Assembly (NCBI GenBank): GCA_014359475.1
Contig: JACIZI010000016.1
Coordinates: forward strand, 1-64,000
DNA from: Marinobacter sp.
GTDB taxonomy: Bacteria > Pseudomonadota > Gammaproteobacteria > Pseudomonadales > Oleiphilaceae
Reading direction: 5' to 3'
Length of the DNA stretch: 64,000 nt
Both the position numbers and the translations under genes were made by a program. Below are positions 17,322 to 25,318 of this stretch, in pieces (the first letter of the stretch is position 1; each line of letters begins with the position of its first letter). Below the pieces are notes generated by a model, which was not told where the DNA came from, ran no database searches, and worked only from the letters and a program-made list of their open reading frames with translations.

Positions 17322-18853
17322 GCGCTTTGTAGTTTGGACAATCGTGAGCGAATCATTGTAACCACCTTAGCCCGCCAAGCCTTATCGAGCCCGATGAAAT
17401 ACATGGCAATGGTGGAAACAACGAAGCTGGTGAATATCACCATTGCTGACCAGTAAAAGCCGTTTGGCACGGCTTGGCTTATGAAGGTAATGGGGAGGGC
17501 CGTAACCAGAACGATGGCCAAAACCGGTAGCGCAGTGAACCGTAAGAAATTCACTACAGGGAATCCCGTGAGGCGATTAACCAAAAAGAGCCGCACTCCA
17601 AACATCAGAATATTAGCTATGATCGCAACGATAAATACGCTATACGCGGGCGCTCCAGCCGCAATCACCACCCAGGCGGTCAGAAAGATGCCGAACTGAA
17701 TCGTACCCAGCGTAAGTTCATAGGCTTTCATTTTTCCTGGCGCCCTGGCGGCAGCCGTCAGTGGCATACTGATTGACAGAATCAATGCTTCTACCAAGGC
17801 CAGTTGCGCAAACAGCACTGCATCGGGCGGCACTGTGGTCAGCCAGATGCCTAGTATGGTTTCCATCTCGACCATCATGGGCAGAGCAAACACCCATAAC
17901 AGGAAGAATGTAACTTTGGAACCACCGGTGATTAGCCCATACATTTCTTGATGCTGATTCGCTGCGTAGCTTTTGATGATGGGCGGATAAAGGCTGGTAT
18001 TGAAGTTACCTGAAAATATATTTACCTGACTGGCAATTTGTACCGAAAGGGCTCTTGCCGCTACCACTGCCGGGCTAAACGACTGATTCAGTAAAACAGT
18101 GATTGCGTGACTACGGGCAATCGTTGAAATTTGACCAAAAACCGTCCAACCAGTAAAGCCTATGATCTCTTTCAGCAAAGCTGAATCCCAGTAGATCTTT
18201 CTGAACTGGCATTCTTCGTATCGATAGAGGCAGATGCCGATATATAACACTGCGTTTACAACGGCGACACACAGCAGCAGAAGCCCATACAGTTCAAGCT
18301 TGTCCCATGTGATGTACTGTAGAAGGAACACCACACCCAGCTTCATAAACGCCTCAAAGATCGAAATGTAGGCGTAAAGCTTCATGTCTTCATGAGCCAT
18401 GATGATGGCCATGAATGGGCTGGTAATCACACTCACCAAAAAGGTGATCGTTGCGTAGTGATAGAGAGCCTTTGCGGCTTCAAACCGGCCTTCCGGCAAA
18501 GACAGTTCGGTATTAACGAACCAGAGGCCAATGGTTTGCAAAGCTATAAAGGCTATTAATGCGACGGAGGCATAGAGCGCGAGGTTAACTGAGAACGTCC
18601 TTTTCAACCGCTCGTTGTTTTGCTCACCCAGAGCGAATGAAAAAAAGCGCTGCGTTGCCTGAGCCAATGAGCCCGGCAGGAAGGCACTGAGGGCTACGAG
18701 GCCCCCAACTGCGCCATAGATGCCGTAATCTTCTACCCCCAACTCGTCCAGAACAACCCGTACTGTGTAGAGGCTAACGAAAAGGATCAACAGCTGACGG
18801 AAGTAGAGCATCAGCGTGTTTTTGGCTATTCGTTTGTTTCTTTCTGAGGCCAT
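17318..18853 (-). CDS. Wzx-type polysaccharide flippase (second)
   Basis: The 511-residue polytopic membrane protein begins RIAKNTLMLYFRQLLILFVS and LYTVRVVLDELGVEDYGIYG, highly typical of the lipopolysaccharide biosynthesis branch of the MOP exporter superfamily. About 12-14 hydrophobic segments follow. It differs clearly from the flippase at 3029-4351. It is the first gene of the 3-19 kb minus-strand block after the rfbC relic and has about 80 bp of spacer upstream. Its operon continues into the epimerase with an ATGA overlap. Confidence 0.88.
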   Translation of the reverse strand: MASERNKRIAKNTLMLYFRQLLILFVSLYTVRVVLDELGVEDYGIYGAVGGLVALSAFLPGSLAQATQRFFSFALGEQNNERLKRTFSVNLALYASVALIAFIALQTIGLWFVNTELSLPEGRFEAAKALYHYATITFLVSVITSPFMAIIMAHEDMKLYAYISIFEAFMKLGVVFLLQYITWDKLELYGLLLLCVAVVNAVLYIGICLYRYEECQFRKIYWDSALLKEIIGFTGWTVFGQISTIARSHAITVLLNQSFSPAVVAARALSVQIASQVNIFSGNFNTSLYPPIIKSYAANQHQEMYGLITGGSKVTFFLLWVFALPMMVEMETILGIWLTTVPPDAVLFAQLALVEALILSISMPLTAAARAPGKMKAYELTLGTIQFGIFLTAWVVIAAGAPAYSVFIVAIIANILMFGVRLFLVNRLTGFPVVNFLRFTALPVLAIVLVTALPITFISQAVPNGFYWSAMVIFTSFVVSTIAMYFIGLDKAWRAKVVTMIRSRLSKLQSA

Positions 18854-18942
18854 GAGGGGAGATTACCTCTGACGTTGGGTGGGGGCTGACTCGTGAAGTC
18901 AGCCCCTTTGTGTTTTTTTAAACACTTAAAAGTTAAGCGCTG

Positions 18943-19161
18943 TTATTCCGCGCATGATTCTGTAAGTTCAGTCATGGCCTGTTTCAGGCTTTGGGCATCC
19001 TGGTCTTTGCCGGATAACAGCAGGTCTTCCGGGTGGGTTACGCCCCAGTTTATTTTCAGGGTCGGGTCGTTCCAGGTTTCCATGAAGAAGCCGCGTTCGT
19101 CGCCGAATACTTTGGGTTCGATGAGTTTTACGGCGGGGATTCTGGTTTCGGTGATGTTCAT
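18943..19161 (-). pseudogene. Truncated rfbC duplicate with in-frame internal deletion
   Basis: The 72-codon frame keeps residues 1-31 of RfbC (ITETRIPAVKLIEPKVFGDE to ETWN) fused in frame to the last ~40 residues (DPTLKINWGVTHPEDLL on). The intact gene at 7720 shows that about 116 residues, including catalytic His61, are missing. The junction lies at a shared GTTCCAG present at both deletion ends in the intact copy. It is followed by the same repeat (copy B). This is the position nearest the classical rfbBDAC order, so this may be the original gene and 7720 the copy, or the reverse. Confidence 0.9.
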
Positions 19162-19166
19162 GGAAG

Positions 19167-19335
19167 TTGTTGCTCAGTAAAGATTAATGACTTTTTTGCC
19201 GCGGAATCCGCGGAAGGGCGCGGAAAAAAGATGAAAGAGGTGTTTTTACTTCCGTGTTTTTCCGTGGTTTCCGTGGCTAAAAATCAGTTGCCGAGGTGTT
19301 CGCCCAAAGTTAGTGCCATTGGTGTGTGCCTGCAG
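19167..19335 (+). repeat. CCGCGG-palindrome repeat, copy B
   Basis: This copy is near-identical to copy A, from GTTGCTCAGTAAAG through CCGCGGAATCCGCGG to the rfbD-like tail GCCGAGGTGTTCGCCCAAAG. It ends in GTGTGTGCCTGCAGG, a broken version of the 11-mer. It lies between the rfbC relic and the SecB-like gene. Confidence 0.85.
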
Positions 19336-19336
19336 G

Positions 19337-19780
19337 CTAGCTTTGAGGGGCAATTGTATGAAAATCCACGCTCGGCAGCATCATGGGGCCATATTTATGG
19401 CGCGCAGACAGGGTAAGCAGCTGGTCACGGACAGAGGAATAAAGAATCGATGCTGCGTTGACAACGAGCCTGTTCTTTGCATCCTCGCTTTCAACTTCTT
19501 GCTCGTCGGGGACAAAAATGCCGTCCAATTCTACGGCGAAATGGTATGGGAAATCGGGTTCACTGTATTCCAGCCCCAGCGTCAGCAAAAAGAAGCGTTC
19601 CGCACCTTCTTCAAGGGCATCTGGCTCGCCCAGTACAATGGACGTTTTCAGCTTGCCGGCCTCTGGTTCCCGGTAAGGTGAGTTGCGCATGTCGGAATCA
19701 CTGATGTCGGCGCTATCATTGGCTTCAAGAAGTAGCCGAGTATAGTGGTAGTGCTTTAATTGCATGCTCGCCAGCTTCAT
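19337..19780 (-). CDS. SecB-like chaperone of a toxin-antitoxin-chaperone module
   Basis: The protein is about 147 residues. It has HYHYTRLLLEANDSADISDS at the start, FFLLTLGLEYSEPDFPYHFAVELDG in the middle and RDQLLTLSARHKYGPMMLPS at the end, matching the SecB-like chaperones that work with HigA-type antitoxins. Such chaperones bind and protect the antitoxin from proteolysis, as shown for the Mycobacterium tuberculosis TAC system. I chose the ATG at 19780 because it overlaps the higA stop (ATGA); a GTG at 19786 is possible. The order toxin-antitoxin-chaperone, each with 4-bp overlaps, supports one operon. Confidence 0.88.
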   Translation of the reverse strand: MKLASMQLKHYHYTRLLLEANDSADISDSDMRNSPYREPEAGKLKTSIVLGEPDALEEGAERFFLLTLGLEYSEPDFPYHFAVELDGIFVPDEQEVESEDAKNRLVVNAASILYSSVRDQLLTLSARHKYGPMMLPSVDFHTIAPQS

Positions 19781-20226
19781 GGACACGCCACCTCCGTGGT
19801 TTCATCAGAGCCATAGGAAATGCGCGAAAGTGTTTTTATCTGTGCATAGCGGTTCCAGCTCATGGCGTTTACTTGCCTGGCAGTCTTGAGCATGGATTCC
19901 ACTTCATGATGCTTGGCATTGATCACTTCAACTTGTTCGTTCAAGTGGTGCTTGCCCCCAAAATGAACGTCGAAGTCGATACCTAACGCTTCACACACCT
20001 GGAACATGGTTTTGAGTGTCAGGTTAGACGCACCATGCAGCACTTTACTCATGCGGCTTGTTTTCCAGCCCAGCTTGTCAGCCAGCTCTTTTTGAGTCAT
20101 TCCACTTTGGGCAACCGCGCTTGCGAGCTTCACGGCAATATCCTGCGCTTTCAGCTCGAAACGAAAGTCTTCGTCTTGCAGAGACTCGTCCCACAGATCT
20201 GCCAATTCTTTGTTGAGCATTTTCAC
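19777..20226 (-). CDS. higA: HigA-type antitoxin, XRE family
   Basis: The 149-residue protein has a helix-turn-helix at about residues 30-75 (SGMTQKELADKLGWKTSRMS and KVLHGASNLTLKTMFQVCEAL). A C-terminal extension of about 70 residues follows, the region that in TAC systems carries the chaperone-addiction segment. The gene overlaps the toxin gene by 4 bp and the secB-like gene by 4 bp. It should repress its own operon through the palindrome at 20737-20752 and neutralise the RelE-type toxin. Confidence 0.85.
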   Translation of the reverse strand: MKMLNKELADLWDESLQDEDFRFELKAQDIAVKLASAVAQSGMTQKELADKLGWKTSRMSKVLHGASNLTLKTMFQVCEALGIDFDVHFGGKHHLNEQVEVINAKHHEVESMLKTARQVNAMSWNRYAQIKTLSRISYGSDETTEVACP

Positions 20227-20735
20227 TCCCCCTGGTGCGATATGACCACCAACTGCTGATCATCTTCTGCATCAATATAGGCTTTCACTTCATCTTCAAG
20301 CTGCTTTTTCTCGCCCTTGGTCAGCTTGCCTTTACGTTTCGCGAAGGCATCGACCAGGAAAATAATCTTTCCTTCAGCGTAATAGAAGGCGATGCGAACG
20401 TCGTTTTTACGAATGCGCCAGATCACCCGGGTACGGCCTTTGTAAACAAACTCATGCAGAGGGTGGCTCTGCTTTTTGTCATAAAAGTTTTCAATGGGCT
20501 GCCCGGTTCCGGCCACTGTAATCAGTTTACTGAGAGCGGATAAGGCCGCTTTGCCGTCTTCCTTATTCGATGCGCCCAGTGCTTTCAGGCGGTCTATCAA
20601 GACGCAACTGTCCGCAGTAGTGCCTGAACACCGGGCCAACAGTTTCCAGGGCGCTATGGCCCTACTGGCACTGGCATTGGCAACAGCTGGCTTGCCAAGC
20701 GTACGTTCATTGATCTCTAGAAAGTGAGCGGACAT
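20223..20735 (-). CDS. higB: RelE/HigB-type toxin of the TAC module
   Basis: The protein has about 170 residues. The C-terminal half has HEFVYKGRTRVIWRIRKNDV, RIAFYYAEGKIIFLVDAF and then KRKGKLTKGEKKQLEDEV, a RelE-superfamily mRNA-interferase pattern with basic residues. The N-terminal ~80 residues are an extension rich in Ala and Ser, making the protein longer than a typical HigB (~100). I chose the ATG at 20735; a TTG at 20762 would put the operator inside the coding region. With the palindrome one base from the ATG and no clear ribosome site, the mRNA may be leaderless. The toxin is the first gene of the operon. Confidence 0.78.
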   Translation of the reverse strand: MSAHFLEINERTLGKPAVANASASRAIAPWKLLARCSGTTADSCVLIDRLKALGASNKEDGKAALSALSKLITVAGTGQPIENFYDKKQSHPLHEFVYKGRTRVIWRIRKNDVRIAFYYAEGKIIFLVDAFAKRKGKLTKGEKKQLEDEVKAYIDAEDDQQLVVISHQGE

Positions 20736-20736
20736 A

Positions 20737-20752
20737 TTAACTTTAAAGTTAA
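20737..20752. promoter_or_regulatory. Perfect 16-bp palindrome, likely HigA operator
   Basis: TTAACTTTAAAGTTAA is its own reverse complement and lies one base upstream of the toxin ATG. Autoregulating XRE antitoxins bind such palindromes over their own promoter. The binding itself is inferred. Confidence 0.65.
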
Positions 20753-20816
20753 CTCCTGACAATCCATGTTTGGTGAGGCTCGCTCACTCTTGGTGTATCG
20801 CCAGACCGATTGCGCT

Positions 20817-20875
20817 GATTGCGAGAACTGTGCCTGTCCATGAGTGCTGCGAGAACTGTGCCTGTCCATGAGTGC
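20817..20875 (+). repeat. GTGCCTGTCCA cluster 1 (two copies)
   Basis: The unit GCGAGAACTGTGCCTGTCCA plus TGAGTGC occurs twice in tandem, with exact 11-mers at 20830 and 20858. It separates the TAC module from the beta-CASP gene. Between the repeats and that gene (20876-20952), the minus strand has an open frame reading GTLIEIISAESNKALRLPLS and then KVVTALMD, perhaps a gene-end relic that I cannot identify. Confidence 0.85.
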
Positions 20876-20952
20876 GGTAACCACTTTGCTCAGCGGCAAC
20901 CGTAGGGCTTTATTGGATTCTGCACTGATAATCTCGATCAGCGTTCCTTCGG

Positions 20953-22332
20953 CTACCCCGGAATCACCACCCGCGCCCCAATCCGGGCTTCGAGCAGTGC
21001 GCGTAGCTCGGATTTGGCCGGGGCATCACCGTGTACCACGCGGATTTCTTTTGGGGCCTGGTTGATGCCTTCGACGAAGTTCAGTAAGTCAGCCTGTCCT
21101 GCGTGGGCCGAGTAGCCGGAGAGCTGGTGCACCTGGGCGCGTATGTCGTAGCGCTGGCCGTCGAGTTCAACCCAGCCGCCTTTGGGGCCGTAGGCGAGGA
21201 TATCCCGCCCGGGGGTGCCGGCGGCCTGGTAGCCAACAAAGAGCACATCGTTGCGCGCATCCCCGAGCAGGGCCTTGAGGTAGTTCACTACCCGGCCGCC
21301 GGTGCACATTCCGGAACCGGCCAGCACCACGCAGGGGCGGCCGGAGCGGGCCAGGTAGTCCACCGCATTCAGGTGATCCTGGTGGGAATCGATCACCGTC
21401 AGCTGCTCGAAGGACAGCGGGTGCCGCCCGGCGCGGACCCGGGCCTGGGCCTCTGCGTCCCAGAAGGGTTTCAACTGCCGGTATATCTCGGTGAAGTTGG
21501 CGGCCAGGGGCGAATCCACCACGATTTCCAGCCGCTCCAGGCCCTGCTCGTGGATGATTCCTTCGATTTCGTACAACAATTCCTGGGTGCGCCCGATGCT
21601 GAATGCCGGGATCAACACGGTGCCGCCATCGGCCAGGGCCCGTTCCAGCGTGGCCTGCAGGCGATTTTGCCGGGTCTCCCGGCCCTCGTGATTGCGGTCG
21701 CCATAGGTGCTTTCGATCACCAGACGATCGGCACGCTCTGGCGGTACCGGCTCCGGTAACAATGGGGAGTGGGGCGCGCCCAGATCCCCGGAGAAGACAA
21801 TACGCTCCTGGGCCTCCCCGTCCCGGACATCACACTCCACGTAGGCCGAACCCAGGATATGCCCGGCCCGCTGCAATCGAACCGACAGCCCCAGGTCGCC
21901 CCCGGCCATCAGGGAATGCCACTGGCCATAGGGCAGCGCCACCAGGCGCTCGCGAATCAGGTTCAATACCCGTTCGATCAGAGACCGGTCACGGGTAAAG
22001 CCGATCTTCAGGGCGTCTTCCAGAATCGCCGGCAACATGAGCGCCGAGGGTTCGGAACAAAGGATCGGCCCGGTGAACCCGGCGGCCAACAGATAGGGTA
22101 TACGGCCCACGTGATCGATGTGCACATGGGTAACCACCAGCGCGCGGATGTGTTCGATGGGAAAATCGATGCCCAGATCCTCTGCCGAGGCCCGGTCACT
22201 CGCCTCCTGACCCTGGAACAGCCCGCAGTCGATGAGAATGCCATGTCGGCCCCCATGACGGGATTCGATGCTGAGTTCATGGCAGGAGCCGGTGACGCCG
22301 GTGGTGGCGCCGTGGTGTTTGATTTCGATCAT
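20953..22332 (-). CDS. MBL-fold/beta-CASP RNA-processing-type hydrolase (paralogue 1)
   Basis: The 459-residue protein has the zinc-binding THVHIDHVG near residue 70, the aspartate motif VFSGDLGAPHSP, and the beta-CASP blocks ESTYGDRNHEG, IPAFSIGRTQELLYEIE and GSGMCTGGRVVNYLK, then the late His in GYSAHAGQADLL. This is the bacterial YsaA/CPSF-like nuclease family. Substrates in gammaproteobacteria are not well defined. A second family member is at 36767. Copies of the CCGCGG repeat and of the 11-mer lie on its two sides, so it may be part of a mobile block or simply a neighbour. Confidence 0.9.
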   Translation of the reverse strand: MIEIKHHGATTGVTGSCHELSIESRHGGRHGILIDCGLFQGQEASDRASAEDLGIDFPIEHIRALVVTHVHIDHVGRIPYLLAAGFTGPILCSEPSALMLPAILEDALKIGFTRDRSLIERVLNLIRERLVALPYGQWHSLMAGGDLGLSVRLQRAGHILGSAYVECDVRDGEAQERIVFSGDLGAPHSPLLPEPVPPERADRLVIESTYGDRNHEGRETRQNRLQATLERALADGGTVLIPAFSIGRTQELLYEIEGIIHEQGLERLEIVVDSPLAANFTEIYRQLKPFWDAEAQARVRAGRHPLSFEQLTVIDSHQDHLNAVDYLARSGRPCVVLAGSGMCTGGRVVNYLKALLGDARNDVLFVGYQAAGTPGRDILAYGPKGGWVELDGQRYDIRAQVHQLSGYSAHAGQADLLNFVEGINQAPKEIRVVHGDAPAKSELRALLEARIGARVVIPG

Positions 22333-22375
22333 GTTCAGGGTTGGGGGTTTTAGTGTGGGCGCACGGAACTGTACG

Positions 22376-22510
22376 CTTAAAGATTAAGGACTTTTTTTGC
22401 CGCGGAATCCGCGGAAGGGCGCGGAAAAAAGATGAAAGAAGGGTTTTTTACTTCCGTGCTTTTCTGTGGTTTCCGTGGCTGAAAATCAGTTTCCGAGGTA
22501 TTCGCCCAAA
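22376..22510 (+). repeat. CCGCGG-palindrome repeat, copy C
   Basis: AAAGATTAAGGAC and a T run lead into CCGCGGAATCCGCGGAAGGG, then TTCCGTG blocks and TTTCCGAGGTATTCGCCCAA. It is nearly identical to copy D at 23229 over at least 115 bp but breaks off after CGCCCAAAG. The following 22511-22616 has no recognisable gene. Confidence 0.85.
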
Positions 22511-22616
22511 GAAACCTCAAAAGATAACTCGTTGATTATATAGCAATCATAAAACTGATAAGAGCCGCTTATCCGGCGGTCACAGCTCATTTCGTTGTGG
22601 AGACCTCCCCTAAATC

Positions 22617-22991
22617 TTAATGACCAGCTCTCACCAGTGCGTCTAAATTTATTGCCTCACCAACATGACGATTTCTGAGCTTTTCGTCGTCTGTAACCAT
22701 TACGTAGCCGCCGTCTATCGCCGTTGCTGAGATGATGCTATCTGGCAGCTTCAGGGACGTTGCTCTGCGAATTTTTATGGTGCTTTCCTGAATGCGTGAA
22801 CTCAACGGTAAAACTGTGATGCCCGATAATACGGCCCTGACTTTTTGTTCATCCGCCTCTGACAATTGAGGCCAGGAAAGCAGCTCCATTTTGGTGATTA
22901 CGGAGACTACATAGTCCGCTTTCGGCAATTTAAGCTTTCGGTTGATCGCGTAGATGAGGGCGTTAGTGTCCAGCAGATACTTACCACTCAT
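22617..22991 (-). CDS. vapC: PIN-domain toxin (VapC-like)
   Basis: The 124-residue protein has the PIN acidic residues: Asp in YLLDTNALIYAI, Glu in VITKMELLSW, Asp in KLPDSIISATAI and Asp in MVTDDEKLRN. PIN toxins of the VapC type are Mg-dependent RNases, often cutting tRNA. The length is right for the family. It overlaps the upstream antitoxin gene by 11 bp. The pair is inserted between the rfbA gene and the beta-CASP gene, with a CCGCGG repeat on each side. Confidence 0.88.
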   Translation of the reverse strand: MSGKYLLDTNALIYAINRKLKLPKADYVVSVITKMELLSWPQLSEADEQKVRAVLSGITVLPLSSRIQESTIKIRRATSLKLPDSIISATAIDGGYVMVTDDEKLRNRHVGEAINLDALVRAGH

Positions 22992-23205
22992 CTCTCATTG
23001 TCCTTTGAATATCCAGCGCATCTCTTCCTGAAAACGCTTTGATGTCTGTATTGGTAAAATCCAGCTCAGTTTCGCGCTGAGCAAGGAGGCTCTCTTCATT
23101 CACCATCAGTACAATTTTGGCGTGCGCGTTATCCAGCTGGCGATACATTTCAGGAATTTTCACCGTGCCGTTCTGGATGTCGGCTTCAAATTCTATTGCG
23201 TACAT
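22981..23205 (-). CDS. Antitoxin partner of the PIN toxin
   Basis: This is a 74-residue protein with an N-terminal strand-rich part (YAIEFEADIQNGTVKIPEMY) and a C-terminal acidic tail (RDALDIQRTMRDEW). Size, position directly before the toxin and overlap with it identify it as the antitoxin. The N-terminus is not a clear SpoVT/AbrB or ribbon-helix-helix domain; it resembles the short antitoxins that begin YAIEFEA and contain IPEMYRQL. DNA binding and autoregulation are expected but not visible. Confidence 0.8.
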   Translation of the reverse strand: MYAIEFEADIQNGTVKIPEMYRQLDNAHAKIVLMVNEESLLAQRETELDFTNTDIKAFSGRDALDIQRTMRDEW

Positions 23206-23228
23206 AGTGGTGCCTCTGTGCGTTGTTC

Positions 23229-23390
23229 ACTTTTTTTGCCGCGGAATCCGCGGAAGGGCGCGGAAAAAAGATGAAAGAAGGGTTTTTTACTTCCGTGCTT
23301 TTCTGTGGTTTCCGTGGCTGAAAATCAGTTTCCGAGGTATTCGCCCAAAGTTAGTGCCATTAGGGTGTGCCTGTCCACTAGGGTGCTCAG
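23229..23390 (+). repeat. CCGCGG-palindrome repeat, copy D, ending in the 11-mer
   Basis: The same order is seen as in copy A: CCGCGGAATCCGCGG, GAAAAAAGATG, TTCCGTG blocks, then TTTCCGAGGTATTCGCCCAA and GTTAGTGCCATTAGG, then an exact GTGCCTGTCCA at 23367-23377 followed by CTAGGGTGCTC. The rfbD-like tail is present. It lies two bases from the rfbA stop. Confidence 0.85.
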
Positions 23391-23391
23391 C

Positions 23392-24261
23392 TTACCTGGT
23401 TCTGACCAGTTTTTTCAGGTAGGCGCCGTAGCTGTTCTTTTTGAGGTTTTCCGCCTCCGCCAGCAGTTGTTCTTCGCCGATGAAGCCCATGCGCCAGGCG
23501 ACTTCTTCGAGGCAGGCGATTTTCAGGCCCTGGCGTTTTTCCAGGGTTTCGATAAAGCCGCTGGCTTCGTGCAGGGAGTCAAAGGTGCCGGTGTCCAGCC
23601 AGGCGAAGCCCCGGCCCAGCAGTTCTACGTTCAAATCGCCCCGGTCCAGGTAGGCCTGGTTGACGCTGGTGATTTCCAGTTCGCCCCGTTCTGACGGTTT
23701 TACCTGTTTGGCGATATCGACGACATCGTTGTCGTAGAAGTAGAGGCCGGTTACGGCGTAGTCGGATTTCGGGCTGGCCGGTTTTTCTTCGATGGAGATG
23801 GCGCGTTGGTTGCCATCAAAGGCCACGACACCGAAGCGCTCCGGGTCGGTGACCTGGTAGCCGAAGACGGTGGCACCCTTTTCCCGCTTGGCGGCGGTTT
23901 GCAGCAGGTTACTGAGGCCCTGGCCGTAGTAGATGTTGTCGCCCAGTACCAGGCAGACGCTGTCGTTACCGATGAACTCTTCGCCGATGATGAAGGCCTG
24001 GGCGAGGCCGTCCGGGCTTGGCTGTGTTGCGTAGCTGAGGTTGATGCCCCACTGGCTGCCGTCGTTAAGGAGGCGTTGGAAGCCTTGCTGGTCTTCGGGG
24101 GTGGTGATGACCAGAACGTCCCGGATGCCCGCCAGCATGAGTACGGAGAGCGGGTAGTAGATCATGGGTTTGTCATACACCGGCAGGAGCTGTTTGGAGA
24201 TGCCTCTGGTGATCGGGTAGAGGCGGGTGCCGGAGCCGCCGGCCAGGATGATGCCTTTCAA
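23392..24261 (-). CDS. rfbA: Glucose-1-phosphate thymidylyltransferase
   Basis: The 289-residue RmlA makes dTDP-glucose from dTTP and glucose-1-phosphate, the first step to dTDP-rhamnose. It has the N-terminal [20 protein letters not shown], the metal-binding [10 protein letters not shown] near residue 110 and [18 protein letters not shown] near 225. Length is normal. It is separated from rfbD by repeat E and from VapBC by repeat D. The unbroken coding sequence indicates the repeats entered only the spacers. Confidence 0.96.
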   Translation of the reverse strand: MKGIILAGGSGTRLYPITRGISKQLLPVYDKPMIYYPLSVLMLAGIRDVLVITTPEDQQGFQRLLNDGSQWGINLSYATQPSPDGLAQAFIIGEEFIGNDSVCLVLGDNIYYGQGLSNLLQTAAKREKGATVFGYQVTDPERFGVVAFDGNQRAISIEEKPASPKSDYAVTGLYFYDNDVVDIAKQVKPSERGELEITSVNQAYLDRGDLNVELLGRGFAWLDTGTFDSLHEASGFIETLEKRQGLKIACLEEVAWRMGFIGEEQLLAEAENLKKNSYGAYLKKLVRTR

Positions 24262-24284
24262 TTGGAACTCCTTAAATACTGAAG

Positions 24285-24415
24285 AATTTTTTGCCGCGGA
24301 ATCCGCGGAAGGACGCGGAAAAAGATGAAAGACGTGCTTTTTACTTCCGTGTTTTTCCGTGGCTTCCGTGGCTGAAAATCAGTTTCCGAGGTATTCGCCC
24401 ACAGTTAGCGCCAGT
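24285..24415 (+). repeat. CCGCGG-palindrome repeat, copy E, running into the rfbD 3' end
   Basis: This is the CCGCGGAATCCGCGGAAGG copy between rfbA and rfbD. Its right part is the real 3' end of rfbD: the stop (24379-24381) and the last dozen codons (ALTVGEYLGN) are the sequence that reappears as the tail of copies A, B, C and D. This makes it the probable source copy. Confidence 0.8.
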
Positions 24416-25227
24416 TGGCTTTGCCAGTCTGGTAGCTGGATGTTCAGGGTGGTTTCCAGTTTGGTCAGGTCCATCCTTGAGTTCAGCGGGCGCCTGGCCG
24501 GGGTTGGGTAGTCGCTGGTGGGGATGGGGTTGGCTTTGGTGTTTTTGCCGGCCAGTCGGAAGATCTCTTTGGCAAAGCCTTGCCAGCTGGTTTCGCCGGT
24601 CGGGGCGAGGTGGTAGAGGCCGGTTGTCAGTTTGCTGTGGATGGCCAGTGCGGTTACCTGGGCGATGAGCCTTGCCGGGGTGGGTGCGCCGATCTGGTCT
24701 GCCACTATGTTGAGTTCGGGTTTGCTTTCGGCCAGGCGCAGCATGGTTTTCATGAAGTTGTTGCCGCGGGCGCTGTAGACCCAGCTGGTGCGGAAGATGA
24801 GGTGGTCTGCTCCGCTTTGCCGGATGGCTTCGTCGCCCTGTAGTTTGGTCTGGCCGTATACGCTCAGGGGGCCTGTGGGGCTGGTTTCCTGCCATGGGGT
24901 TGTGCCGGTGCCGGGGTAGACGTAGTCGCTGCTGTAGTGGACCAGGCGGGCGTTGTTGCCGGCGGCGTATCCGGCCAGTTGTTGTGGCAGGCCGGCATTC
25001 AGGCGTTCGGCTTCGGCCTGGTGTTCTTCGGCGGCGTCTACGGCGGTCCAGGCGGCGGCGTTTACGATCAGGTCTGGCCGGGTTTGGGCCAGGTAATCGG
25101 TTACGGCTTGTTCGTTGGTCAGGTCAAGCTCTGCTCTGCCCGGGGCGGTTATGGGGCCCAGGGGGGAGAGGGTTCTTTGGAGCTCGAAGCCTGTTTGGCC
25201 GGTTTTGCCCAGGAGTAGGATGTTCAT
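24379..25227 (-). CDS. rfbD: dTDP-4-dehydrorhamnose reductase
   Basis: The 282-residue RmlD does the last step of dTDP-L-rhamnose synthesis. It has ILLLGKTGQTGFELQRTL (Rossmann), VNAAAWTAVDAAEEH, YSSDYVYPGTG and the catalytic SVYGQTKLQGD. It is a little shorter than the common 290-300 residues but complete. Its last codons double as the tail of the dispersed CCGCGG repeats. It follows rfbB with repeat F in the 91-bp gap. Confidence 0.95.
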   Translation of the reverse strand: MNILLLGKTGQTGFELQRTLSPLGPITAPGRAELDLTNEQAVTDYLAQTRPDLIVNAAAWTAVDAAEEHQAEAERLNAGLPQQLAGYAAGNNARLVHYSSDYVYPGTGTTPWQETSPTGPLSVYGQTKLQGDEAIRQSGADHLIFRTSWVYSARGNNFMKTMLRLAESKPELNIVADQIGAPTPARLIAQVTALAIHSKLTTGLYHLAPTGETSWQGFAKEIFRLAGKNTKANPIPTSDYPTPARRPLNSRMDLTKLETTLNIQLPDWQSQLALTVGEYLGN

Positions 25228-25237
25228 GATTAAGGCC

Positions 25238-25316
25238 TTTTTTTGCCGCGGAATCCGCGGAAGGACGCGGAAAAAGATGAAAATAGTGTTTTTCCGAGAT
25301 GGGTTCCGTGGCTAAA
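25238..25316 (+). repeat. CCGCGG-palindrome repeat, copy F (short)
   Basis: It has the palindrome, GAAGGACGCGGAAAAAGATG and a single TTCCGAGATGGGTTCCGTGG, so it is shorter than copies A-E and lacks the rfbD-like tail. It fills the rfbB-rfbD spacer. Confidence 0.8.
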
Positions 25317-25318
25317 CG

